Source: an uncultured Campylobacter sp.
Lineage (GTDB): Bacteria > Campylobacterota > Campylobacteria > Campylobacterales > Campylobacteraceae
Direction: 5' to 3'
DNA length: 13,246 nt
Assembly: GCF_938030785.1 (NCBI RefSeq)
Contig: NZ_CALHIK010000164.1
Span: forward strand, 1-13,246
The notes beneath the pieces were generated by a model that was not told the DNA's origin, did not search any database, and saw nothing but the letters and a program-made list of their open reading frames with translations. Both the position numbers and the translations under genes were made by a program. Position 1 is the stretch's first letter, and every line of letters begins with the position of its first letter. Shown here piece by piece: positions 1 to 7,210 of this stretch.

Positions 1-8
1 AGCAGACG

Positions 9-44
9 CGCGTAAATTCTATGGATAAATTTGAAATTTACGCG
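9..44. repeat. Inverted repeat, 10-bp perfect arms, distal to metK
   Basis: Arms at 9-18 and 35-44 (CGCGTAAATT / AATTTACGCG) are perfectly complementary around a 16-base loop. It is the second hairpin downstream of metK on the minus strand. There is no T run after it on either strand, so it is a weak or Rho-assisted terminator at best, or a 3'-end stabilising structure. What lies to its left is outside the window. Confidence 0.4.
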
Positions 45-54
45 GTTTAAATTT

Positions 55-81
55 GCGGCTAATTTTATAAAGCTTAGCCGC
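55..81 (-). terminator. Candidate metK terminator hairpin
   Basis: Perfect 8-bp arms GCGGCTAA (55-62) and TTAGCCGC (74-81) enclose an 11-base loop, about 40 bases past the metK stop on the minus strand. On that strand the stem is followed by AAATTTAAACC, so only three consecutive U would follow it. The hairpin is clear; its function as an intrinsic terminator is inferred from position and is not strong. Confidence 0.35.
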
Positions 82-119
82 AAAATACTGGCGTCATTTT
101 CAGCGCGGTAGAATAAAAT

Positions 120-1319
120 TTATTTCAAAGTCCTAAAAAGCTCCACGCTATCAAGCTGCTCCCACGGATATTCGTCGTTTCCGACCTGTCCGCGTGCGGC
201 GACGTCGGCGTAGAGGAAGCTTTCTTTGCCAGGTCGATCAAGGCCGAATTTATCGATGATCCAGCGCGGCGTGAGCGGGAATTTTTCAAGCACGAAAGCA
301 GATAGCTCATCGTCGCTCGCCGCGCCTAAATTCGTTCCCATGCAATCGACGCTGACGCTGACGGGCTTTGCGACGCCGATTGCGTAGCTGAGCTGGACGA
401 TGCATTTTTTTGCAAGTCCCGCCGCAACGATGTTTTTGGCGATATAGCGCGCCGCGTAAAGCCCGCTGCGATCGACCTTGGTATAGTCTTTGCTGCTTTG
501 AGCGCCGCCGCCGATCGGGCTGTAGCCGCCGTAGCTATCTACGATCAGTTTGCGCCCCGTTAGGCCGCTATCGTGAAGCGAGCTGTGATTTACGTAGCGG
601 CCGGTCGGATTGATGTAGATGATCGTTTTGCTTTTGTCGTAAAGCTCCTTGGGAAGCCCCGCCGAATCGATCAAATTTCCGATCAGATCTCGGACGCGCT
701 CGATACTCATACTCTCGACGCATGGCGCTGAAACCACGATCGTATGGATGCTTTGCGGTTTGCACTCCTCAAAATTGCTCTTCGTGCCGTAATCGACCGT
801 AACCTGCGTCTTAATATCGACGCCAAGTTCGTTAGGATGGGATTTTGCGTAGGCATAAACGTGATCGCAAAGAAGCCTTGCGTAGGTAATCGCAGCCGGC
901 ATAAAATTTTTCGTCTCGCAGCTTGCGAAGCCGAACATTATGCCCTGATCTCCCGCGCCGATCTCGCCGCCCTCTTGATCGACGCCTTGGTTGATGTCGG
1001 GGCTTTGCTGATTTAAAAATACGTCCACTTGCAGATCCTGCGGATGCAGGCACTGCGCGCGCGTAAAATGAGGGTTGTCGTTGTAACCGATCTCGCTAAG
1101 CGCGCCTTTTACGATGTGGCGGTAATCGTCGTGGGTGAAATCAACCTTGGCGTTTACTTCGCCGCCGATTACTACGTGTTTTCCTGCGATGAAAACCTCC
1201 GCCGCGACGCGCCCGTTAGGGTCTTGCTTTAAAATTTCATCCACGATACTGTCTGCGATGATATCGGCGCACTTATCCGGATGTCCGGGGCTTACGACCT
1301 CGCTGGTAAATAGATACAT
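120..1319 (-). CDS. metK: S-adenosylmethionine synthetase (methionine adenosyltransferase)
   Basis: Cytoplasmic enzyme that makes S-adenosylmethionine, phosphate and diphosphate from methionine and ATP; SAM then serves methylation. The 399-residue length is slightly above the family's usual 380-390. Visible family motifs are GHPDK at residues 12-16 (substrate and metal binding), GAGDQGIMFG at 121-130, and the glycine-rich loop GGGAQSSKD at 270-278 followed by TKVDRS. Many relatives have GGGAFSGKDPTKVDRS; the AQSSKDY variant is, from memory, shared with C. jejuni MetK, so it looks like a lineage trait rather than damage. The start is supported by AGGAG (plus-strand CTCCT, 1325-1329) five bases upstream. 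The gene is monocistronic, diverges from sstT and is followed by hairpins at 55-81 and 9-44. The identification is very secure. Confidence 0.98.
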   Translation of the reverse strand: MYLFTSEVVSPGHPDKCADIIADSIVDEILKQDPNGRVAAEVFIAGKHVVIGGEVNAKVDFTHDDYRHIVKGALSEIGYNDNPHFTRAQCLHPQDLQVDVFLNQQSPDINQGVDQEGGEIGAGDQGIMFGFASCETKNFMPAAITYARLLCDHVYAYAKSHPNELGVDIKTQVTVDYGTKSNFEECKPQSIHTIVVSAPCVESMSIERVRDLIGNLIDSAGLPKELYDKSKTIIYINPTGRYVNHSSLHDSGLTGRKLIVDSYGGYSPIGGGAQSSKDYTKVDRSGLYAARYIAKNIVAAGLAKKCIVQLSYAIGVAKPVSVSVDCMGTNLGAASDDELSAFVLEKFPLTPRWIIDKFGLDRPGKESFLYADVAARGQVGNDEYPWEQLDSVELFRTLK

Positions 1320-1346
1320 ATCTGCTCCTAATTAGAATTTCGCGCC

Positions 1347-1354
1347 ATTTTATC
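1347..1354 (-). promoter_or_regulatory. Candidate -10 box for metK
   Basis: Minus-strand GATAAAAT lies about 18 bases upstream of the metK ribosome binding site, which would put the transcription start near 1341. The same octamer occurs before pepF and smpB. Campylobacter sigma-70 promoters lack a conserved -35 box, and none is seen here. The AT-rich setting makes chance matches easy. Confidence 0.4.
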
Positions 1355-1425
1355 CAACGAGGTTTTAAGATTAACTAAAAATTGCGAAATTTCGCCCAAA
1401 TTTAAATGTGCTTAAATAAAATTTC

Positions 1426-1432
1426 GATATAT
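1426..1432 (+). promoter_or_regulatory. Candidate -10 box for sstT
   Basis: GATATAT lies in an AT-rich stretch about 20 bases before the sstT Shine-Dalgarno sequence (GAAAGG, 1452-1457). TAAATAAAAT at 1413-1422 is an alternative. The choice is uncertain because the whole divergent region is AT-rich. Confidence 0.25.
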
Positions 1433-1463
1433 TTCAAACGACATTTTAATTGAAAGGTAAAAA

Positions 1464-2723
1464 ATGAGTTCAATGCAAAAATTGGTAGCCAGCTACAAAG
1501 ATAAAAATCTGGTGCTGCGTATAGTTACCGGCTTGATAATAGGCGCTATTTTGGGCTTTGCTGCGCGTTCCTCGGCAGGCAGCGTTACGGCCGAGCACAC
1601 TCCGCTTTTGATAAGCTTGGTAAGCCTCGCAGAAATTTTAGGACAACTGTTTGTAGGCGCCCTTAAGGCGGTCGCTCCGATTTTGGTTTTTATCTTGATT
1701 TTAAGCTCGGTGATAAACAAACAATATGGCAGCGTCAGCGGCTTAAAACGCGTGGTCGTCCTATATATCGTAGGCACCTTTTTGGCCTCGTGCGTGGGGG
1801 TGGCGGCTAGCTTTTTATTCCCGACGGATCTTGCTCTAAGCAGTGTCGGTGCGGCGGAAAAAACGGTTCCTGCGAGCGTCTGGGTCGTGCTAAAAGACCT
1901 GCTTTTTAAGGTCGTGGATAATCCCGTAAACGCTATCGCGCACGGAAACTACGTAGGAATTTTAACCTGGGCGATAGGTCTTGGCGTCGCGCTTAAATTT
2001 TGCACTAATGAAACAAAGAAAATTTTTACCGATCTGGGCGAGGCGGTAACCAAGATCGTGCAATTCGTAATCCAGCTCGCGCCGTTTGGAATTTTCGGCC
2101 TAGTAGCTTCTACCGTGTATCAAACCGGCGTCGATGCGCTGCTTGGATATGCGCGAATCGTAGTCGTACTCGTAGGCGCGATGGCGTTCGTAGCCCTCGT
2201 GGTAAATCCGCTCATCGTCTTTGCGGTGATTAAGAAAAATCCATATCCGCTCGTATTTACCTGCCTACGCGAAAGCGGCCTCACAGCGTTTTTCACCCGC
2301 AGCTCGGCGGCAAATATCCCGGTAAATTTAAATTTATGCAAAAAGCTCGGCATCAGCGACGAGCTAAGCTCGATCTCGATCCCTTTGGGAGCTACGATAA
2401 ATATGGCGGGCGCTGCGGTGGTAATCGCGATCTTAGCGCTTGCCGCGGCTCATACGCTCGGCGTGCGTCCCGATTTTTGGACGGCGCTACTGCTTTGCGT
2501 GGTCTCGGCAGTCGGTGCGTGCGGCGCTAGCGGCGTGCCAGGCGGCTCATTGATGCTGATACCGCTTGCGTGCTCGCTCTTTAATATCTCAAACGATATC
2601 GCAATGCAGGTCGTCGCGATCGGCTTTATCATCGGCGTGATCCAAGACTCGGTAGAAACCGCGATCAATAGCTCCACCGACGTGATTTTTACGGCGATCG
2701 CGTCGCAAAGTATGCAAAAATAG
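1464..2723 (+). CDS. sstT: Sodium:serine/threonine symporter (DAACS family)
   Basis: Inner-membrane secondary transporter, expected to import L-serine and L-threonine with Na+. The protein has 419 residues, close to E. coli SstT, and is strongly hydrophobic, with helices for example at about 19-35, 46-82, 95-118, 163-180 and 231-257. Dicarboxylate/amino-acid:cation symporter signatures are visible: the serine-rich re-entrant loop TRSSAANIPVN (278-288), IPLGATINMAGAA (306-318), GVPGGSLML (357-365) and the TM8-like QDSVETAINSSTD (394-406). The ATG at 1464 has GAAAGG six bases upstream; a second ATG at codon 4 has worse spacing. The gene stands alone between a divergent promoter region and a strong terminator. 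It is the counterpart of Cj1097. Substrate is inferred from family resemblance; serine is a major carbon source in Campylobacter. Confidence 0.92.
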   Translation: MSSMQKLVASYKDKNLVLRIVTGLIIGAILGFAARSSAGSVTAEHTPLLISLVSLAEILGQLFVGALKAVAPILVFILILSSVINKQYGSVSGLKRVVVLYIVGTFLASCVGVAASFLFPTDLALSSVGAAEKTVPASVWVVLKDLLFKVVDNPVNAIAHGNYVGILTWAIGLGVALKFCTNETKKIFTDLGEAVTKIVQFVIQLAPFGIFGLVASTVYQTGVDALLGYARIVVVLVGAMAFVALVVNPLIVFAVIKKNPYPLVFTCLRESGLTAFFTRSSAANIPVNLNLCKKLGISDELSSISIPLGATINMAGAAVVIAILALAAAHTLGVRPDFWTALLLCVVSAVGACGASGVPGGSLMLIPLACSLFNISNDIAMQVVAIGFIIGVIQDSVETAINSSTDVIFTAIASQSMQK

Positions 2724-2738
2724 CTCACTTTAAAATTT

Positions 2739-2777
2739 ACCGCGATTTCCGCTAAGACGGCGGATCTCGCGGTTTTT
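2739..2777 (+). terminator. Rho-independent terminator after sstT
   Basis: Arms 2739-2752 and 2760-2773 are complementary over 14 positions, with two internal mismatches, around a 7-base loop (taagacg), and the right arm runs straight into five T (2773-2777). It starts 15 bases after the sstT stop and separates sstT from the pepF operon. Confidence 0.85.
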
Positions 2778-2799
2778 AAAATTTTACTTATTCTTTTTT

Positions 2800-2807
2800 G
2801 ATAAAAT
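2800..2807 (+). promoter_or_regulatory. Candidate -10 box for the pepF-truB operon
   Basis: GATAAAAT preceded by six T fits the T-rich, extended -10 style of Campylobacter sigma-70 promoters. It sits between the sstT terminator and the pepF Shine-Dalgarno sequence, giving a predicted transcript start near 2814. It overlaps the in-frame TTG at 2798, which argues that translation does not start there. Confidence 0.5.
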
Positions 2808-2823
2808 TATCCAAAAATTTTAA

Positions 2824-2829
2824 AAGGAA
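2824..2829 (+). promoter_or_regulatory. Ribosome binding site that fixes the pepF start
   Basis: AAGGAA lies four bases before the ATG at 2834. The in-frame TTG 36 bases upstream has no such site and lies in the promoter, so the ATG is preferred. Confidence 0.75.
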
Positions 2830-2833
2830 ATCG

Positions 2834-4744
2834 ATGAATTGGAATTTAGGCGAGCTATTTGCAAACGAAGCGGAATTCAGCGGCGCGATAGATAGCACGG
2901 CCGCGCAGGCTCGGGATTTTGAAGCTAAATTTAAAGACAGGTTGCACGCTCTTAGCGCGGAGGAATTTTTAGGCGCGCTTGAGCTTTATGAGGGTATCAG
3001 CGAGCAGATCGGCAAGATAATGAGCTTTGCGCATCTAAGATTCGCGCGAGATACGAGCCTTGGGGCGCAGCAGGCTAAGACGGAGCAGGCTTGCAACGAC
3101 ATTTCGCAGAGCCTACTTTTTTTCGAGCTCGAGTTTAACGAGCTTGACGCCGCAAAACAGGACGAGTTTATCGCAGGGGGCGGGAGATTTAGATATTATT
3201 TGAGCCTGCTTAAGCGGCGCAAGGCTCACCAGCTAAGCCTGCCGCAAGAAAGCGTGCTTTTAAAAACTTCGCCAGTAAGCGGCGAGGCGTTTTCGCGGCT
3301 TTTTGACGAGAGTATGGCGCGGATGAGCTTTGATTTTCGCGGGCAAAAGCTCGGCGAAGAGGAAATTTTAAGTCTGCTTCATAGCTCCGATCGCGAGGTG
3401 CGAAAGGATGCCGCAGCCTCGCTAAGCGCGGTGCTTCAGCAAAACTCCCATCTGCTTGGCTACATCTACAATATGATCAAAACCGATCTTAAAATTCGCT
3501 GCGAGCTGCGAGGTTACGATAAGGCCGAGGCGGTGATGCACGAGGAAAATCAGATAAACATCGCAAGCGTCGATGCTCTGATCGCAGAGGCGGAGCGAAG
3601 CTTCGATCTAGTCGGCAAATTTTACGCCAAAAAGCGCGAAATTTTAGGCTACGACGCGCTATATGATTACGACAGATACGCGCCGCTTAGCGGCGATGAG
3701 AGCGAGTTTAGCTTCGAGCAGGCTAAGCAGATCGTGCTAGCGGCGTTTGAAAAATTTAGCCCGAAATTTAAGCAGATCGCGCTGATCGCGTTTGAGCGAA
3801 ACTGGATCGACGTGATGCCCGCGCAAAATAAGCAAAGCGGCGCGTTTTCGCATTCTGGCTCGTGCGATACGCACCCTTTCGTGCTTTTAAATTTCACGCG
3901 CAAGCGCCGCGACGTATTTACCCTCGCGCACGAGCTGGGGCACGCGATACATCAGTATCTAAGCTATGGAGTGGGCTATTTCAACTCTTTTACGCCGCTG
4001 ACGACGGCGGAGACCGCGTCGGTATTTTGCGAGATGCTGGTGTTTGATTATATGCGCGAAAATTTTTCAAATTTAAAAGGCATGTCAAATTTAAAAAGCG
4101 CCGCCTCGGACGGCTCGCAAAATTTTAAACGCGACGCTTCGCAAGAGGCTCAGGGCGGTGAAATTCCAAACGAGCACGCCGTAAAACGCGCCGCCTCTCA
4201 AGGCTCTGCTGGTTCGTGTGAATACGCAGCGAGCGATACAGATACGCCCTCGCAGACCGCAAGCGATAAGGCCGCGCTAAGAGCGATGCTTGCGGCAAAG
4301 ATCGAGGATATCTTCGCCACGCTTTACCGCCAGATCGGATTTACTACTTTCGAGCGGCGCGTGCATGCAAGCGCGGATGAGTTAAGCACGGGGCAGATCG
4401 ATGAGCTTTGGATGGAGGAATCGCGCAAGATGTTTGCGGGCGAGCTGATCTTGCAGGATCATTACAAAAGCTGGTGGAGCTACATCCCGCACTTCGTCCA
4501 CTCGCCGTTTTACTGCTACTCCTACGCCTACGCGCAGCTTTTGGTGCTTGCGCTTTACGGGCTGTATAAGAGCGGTAAGCTCGAAAATTTCGTTCAAATT
4601 TACACCGAGTTTTTAAGCTCGGGTGGCAGCGATGAGCCGCAAAAGCTAGTGGCGAAATTCGGGTTTGACATCAATAGAAGCGAGTTTTGGCGCATCGGCA
4701 TAGAGCAGGTCGCGGCGCTTGTAGATGAGTTTGTGAGGGGTTAG
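2834..4744 (+). CDS. pepF: Oligoendopeptidase F-type zinc metallopeptidase (M3B)
   Basis: Predicted cytoplasmic zinc endopeptidase that cuts short peptides, probably finishing the degradation of products of larger proteases. From the ATG at 2834 it has 636 residues. The zinc site HELGH is at 366-370, with the likely third ligand Glu393 in TAETASVFCE; the C-terminal HSPFYCYSYAYAQ stretch (nt 4499-4537) is typical of M3B enzymes. There is no signal peptide. Between the Glu ligand region and the next conserved block (KIEDIFATLYRQ, starting near nt 4300) lies a low-complexity insertion of roughly 67 residues (about 410-476) rich in Ala, Ser and charged residues, which explains the excess over the C. 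jejuni homologue Cj1099. The reading frame stays open and all motifs are intact, so the enzyme is probably active. The next gene starts one base after the stop. Confidence 0.93.
   Translation: MNWNLGELFANEAEFSGAIDSTAAQARDFEAKFKDRLHALSAEEFLGALELYEGISEQIGKIMSFAHLRFARDTSLGAQQAKTEQACNDISQSLLFFELEFNELDAAKQDEFIAGGGRFRYYLSLLKRRKAHQLSLPQESVLLKTSPVSGEAFSRLFDESMARMSFDFRGQKLGEEEILSLLHSSDREVRKDAAASLSAVLQQNSHLLGYIYNMIKTDLKIRCELRGYDKAEAVMHEENQINIASVDALIAEAERSFDLVGKFYAKKREILGYDALYDYDRYAPLSGDESEFSFEQAKQIVLAAFEKFSPKFKQIALIAFERNWIDVMPAQNKQSGAFSHSGSCDTHPFVLLNFTRKRRDVFTLAHELGHAIHQYLSYGVGYFNSFTPLTTAETASVFCEMLVFDYMRENFSNLKGMSNLKSAASDGSQNFKRDASQEAQGGEIPNEHAVKRAASQGSAGSCEYAASDTDTPSQTASDKAALRAMLAAKIEDIFATLYRQIGFTTFERRVHASADELSTGQIDELWMEESRKMFAGELILQDHYKSWWSYIPHFVHSPFYCYSYAYAQLLVLALYGLYKSGKLENFVQIYTEFLSSGGSDEPQKLVAKFGFDINRSEFWRIGIEQVAALVDEFVRG
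4061..4261 (+). repeat. Low-complexity, internally repetitive insertion inside pepF
   Basis: This in-frame segment encodes residues about 410-476 of PepF. It opens with a 12-base direct repeat (4067-4078 and 4085-4096) encoding SNLK twice around GM. Three imperfect units follow: KSAASDGSQNF, KRDASQEAQGG and KRAASQGSAGS. Fifteen bases (4094-4108) are identical, in the same frame, to 10087-10101 in the thioredoxin lipoprotein gene. The residues are hydrophilic and probably form a disordered surface loop. Boundaries are judged by eye against the M3B consensus. Confidence 0.6.
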
Positions 4745-4745
4745 G

Positions 4746-5153
4746 ATGATAGATAAAATTTTAAAAGACGATAAATTTATCGCTGCGAGCAGCGCAAATA
4801 TAGGCGCGGTTTTGGACTACGTTTTGGCTCTTGGATATGGATTTGGCATCGTTGCGAGGACTGATCAGATAAAATTTGACCCGCCGCTGCCGGAAGAAAT
4901 TTTAAAAAGCTTCAAAATGCCCGCGATCTTTTTGCAGCTGGAGGAATACACGCTTTCTAGCGCACATCTTAGCAAGGATGAGCTGGTTTTCGAGGCGGGC
5001 TTTGGGCCGCAGGATTTTGCAAGCACGCTTAGTGTGCCGTTTTATGCGGTATTGCAGATCATCGTGGACGGCAAGCCCATCGCGGTAAATTTTTCCCAGC
5101 CCGAGTCCGAGTGGCTTAAGCGCGAAAAATCGCGTAAAATTTTCTCAAAATGA
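4746..5153 (+). CDS. SspB-like protein, candidate ClpXP adaptor (Cj1100-type hypothetical)
   Basis: A 135-residue soluble protein that in C. jejuni is simply hypothetical (Cj1100). Its pattern follows the SspB body: an N-terminal helix (IGAVLDYVLALG, 19-30), a strand with a proline-rich turn (FDPPLPEEI, 44-52), MPAIFLQL (58-65), then KDELVFEAGFG (77-87) and VPFYAVLQI (97-105). E. coli SspB, from memory, has NDEVRFNARFGG and VPLAAVLAI in the same order and spacing. SspB tethers ssrA-tagged proteins to ClpX. The long flexible linker of E. coli SspB is absent; a short basic tail ending SRKIFSK (129-135) loosely resembles the ClpX-binding tail, which is speculative. The start follows the pepF stop by one base with GAGGGG overlapping that stop, and the 3' end overlaps uvrD by ATGA. 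The gene is certain; the family call is inference. Confidence 0.93.
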   Translation: MIDKILKDDKFIAASSANIGAVLDYVLALGYGFGIVARTDQIKFDPPLPEEILKSFKMPAIFLQLEEYTLSSAHLSKDELVFEAGFGPQDFASTLSVPFYAVLQIIVDGKPIAVNFSQPESEWLKREKSRKIFSK

Positions 5154-7210
5154 GCGATATTTTAGAAGGTCTTAATCCCGCTCAGCGCGAGGCTGCGAGC
5201 CACGTGGACGGAGCTATGTTAATCTTAGCGGGTGCAGGCAGCGGTAAAACCAAAACGATCACCGCGCGCCTTGCCTACTTGCTCTCAAACGGCGTGCCTG
5301 CGGAAAATACTCTCACGCTTACGTTTACGAACAAAGCCGCCGCCGAGATGCGCTCGCGAGCGCTTAATCTGATAAGCGGGTTAAATTTAAGCAGCGTGCC
5401 GCTTCTGTGCACCTTTCATAAATTCGGACTTCTGTTTTTAAAATTTCATATTAGCGAGCTTGGGCGCAGCGCAAACTTCCAAGTAATCGATACCGACGAT
5501 AAGAAAAAGATCATCAAGGGCTTTGAGATAAATTTGCCCACGTCGCTATTGGCGGCTAAAATTTCAACCTACAAAAATTCTCTAATCGGCCCTAAAGATA
5601 TCGACGAGCTTTTGAAGGGCGAGGACGATGAGCTAAGCAGGATGTATAGCGGATTTTACGCGCACTGCGCTAGAGCATACAAGCGCTACGAGGAGTATTT
5701 GGCGGCGAATAATCTTGTGGATTTCGATGATCTGCTGATCTTGCCGTATAAAATTTTAAGCGCGAATGAGCGGCTATGCGATGAAATTTCGCGCCGTTAC
5801 GCCTACATCACGGTCGATGAGTATCAGGACACCAACGACATTCAATTCAAACTGCTGCAAAAGCTCTGCACCGCGCACGAAAACCTCGTAGTAGTGGGCG
5901 ATGACGATCAGAGTATCTACGGCTGGCGCGGCGCGCGGATAGAAAATATTCTAAATTTTAAAAATCAGTTCTCAAACGTAAAATTTATCAAACTCGAGCA
6001 GAATTACCGCTCCACGGACGAAATTTTAAATGCCGCAAACGAGCTCATTTCGCATAACAAAAACCGCCTCGGCAAGAGCCTTACTAGCATGAACGGCGGC
6101 GGCGAAAAGATCGAAATTTTGCGTTCGGACGAGGAAAGTATCGAGGCGGCAAAGATTGCAGAAGTTATCAAAAAGCTGCTTTCAAGCGGCGTAGCGCCCT
6201 CTCAAATCGCCGTGCTTTACCGCGTAAACGCTCTTTCGCGCGCGCTGGAAGAGGGGCTGAATCGAGCCAAAATCCCGTACAAAATGGTAGGCGGCGTGAA
6301 ATTTTACGAGCGAGCCGAGATCAAGGATACGATCGCCTATCTGCGCTTAGTAAATGACGAGCACGACGACTTTTCGATGAGGCGGATCATAAACGTGCCC
6401 AAACGCGGCATCGGCAAGGTCTCGCTGGCAAAGCTCGAGGAGCTTTCGCGCCTACGGCTTATCAGTCTATTTGACGCTTTTAGCGAGCCGGACGCGGGGC
6501 TTAGCGCCAAGGCGGCGCAGGCTCTAGCGGAGCTTAAAAGCGGCATCGCTTCTATCTCCGCGCTAGCGGATACGATCAAAAAAATAGACGCACTGGAGCC
6601 CGCTTTCGGGCTAAAGGCCTACTATGCCTCGCTTCCGGACGGCGCCGATCGCGTTGCAAATATCGACGAGTTTTTGGCGATGCTGAAGGATGAAGCGAGC
6701 AATAAGCCCGATTTTGATCTGGCGGAATTTTTAAACGAGCTGAGCCTTCTTAGCGATCAAGACGCTATCATGGGCGATGCGATAAATATAATGAGCGTGC
6801 ACGCCAGCAAAGGGCTTGAGTTTTCGCACCTTTTCGTAATCGGACTGGAGGAGGGCTTTTTCCCGCTTTTGGGCGACAGCAATGACATCGAGGAGGAGCG
6901 TAGGCTCGCATACGTAGCGATTACGCGCGCTAAACGCACTCTCACGCTTAGCTTTGCCGCTAGCCGCTTTTATCGCGGTAAGCGCGAGAGGCTCGATGTT
7001 AGCAGGTTTATAGCCGAGGCGGGTTTGGTAGCCAAAGAGCCGCCGCGCGAGCAAAGCAGCGGCTTTAGCAAGGGCGAGCTGATCAAACACAAGCTATTTG
7101 GGATCGGACAGATCACGGCGGTAAACGGCGACCGACTCACTATAAATTTCGGCGGAATTTCGCGCGTGATAATGTCGAATTTCGTGGAAAAAGTAGGCTC
7201 TTATGAATAG
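5150..7210 (+). CDS. uvrD: UvrD/PcrA-type superfamily 1A DNA helicase
   Basis: ATP-driven 3'-to-5' DNA helicase used in excision and mismatch-type repair and in clearing replication and transcription blocks. All SF1A motifs are visible in its 686 residues: Q motif LNPAQREAA (8-16), Walker A AGAGSGKT (27-34), Walker B VDEYQD (222-227), motif III GDDDQSIYGWRGA (250-262), motif IV LEQNYRS (282-288), motif V MSVHASKGLEF (548-558) and motif VI YVAITRAKR (588-596). The last ~45 residues (LIKHKLFGIGQITAVNGDR..., from 644) match the Tudor-like tail by which UvrD and PcrA contact RNA polymerase; Rep lacks this, so UvrD/PcrA is preferred over the Rep name used for some homologues. It starts inside the stop of the previous gene (ATGA) without a clear Shine-Dalgarno, suggesting translational coupling, and overlaps truB by 8 bases. 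Confidence 0.94.
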   Translation: MSDILEGLNPAQREAASHVDGAMLILAGAGSGKTKTITARLAYLLSNGVPAENTLTLTFTNKAAAEMRSRALNLISGLNLSSVPLLCTFHKFGLLFLKFHISELGRSANFQVIDTDDKKKIIKGFEINLPTSLLAAKISTYKNSLIGPKDIDELLKGEDDELSRMYSGFYAHCARAYKRYEEYLAANNLVDFDDLLILPYKILSANERLCDEISRRYAYITVDEYQDTNDIQFKLLQKLCTAHENLVVVGDDDQSIYGWRGARIENILNFKNQFSNVKFIKLEQNYRSTDEILNAANELISHNKNRLGKSLTSMNGGGEKIEILRSDEESIEAAKIAEVIKKLLSSGVAPSQIAVLYRVNALSRALEEGLNRAKIPYKMVGGVKFYERAEIKDTIAYLRLVNDEHDDFSMRRIINVPKRGIGKVSLAKLEELSRLRLISLFDAFSEPDAGLSAKAAQALAELKSGIASISALADTIKKIDALEPAFGLKAYYASLPDGADRVANIDEFLAMLKDEASNKPDFDLAEFLNELSLLSDQDAIMGDAINIMSVHASKGLEFSHLFVIGLEEGFFPLLGDSNDIEEERRLAYVAITRAKRTLTLSFAASRFYRGKRERLDVSRFIAEAGLVAKEPPREQSSGFSKGELIKHKLFGIGQITAVNGDRLTINFGGISRVIMSNFVEKVGSYE

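Noticed and set aside
744..1016. 90-codon plus-strand frame inside metK
   Set aside because: It lies entirely antisense to metK and has no independent signal.
2798..2833. Twelve-codon N-terminal extension of PepF starting at TTG 2798
   Set aside because: There is no ribosome binding site, the TTG overlaps the likely -10 box, and the family sequence begins at the ATG at 2834, which has AAGGAA in front.
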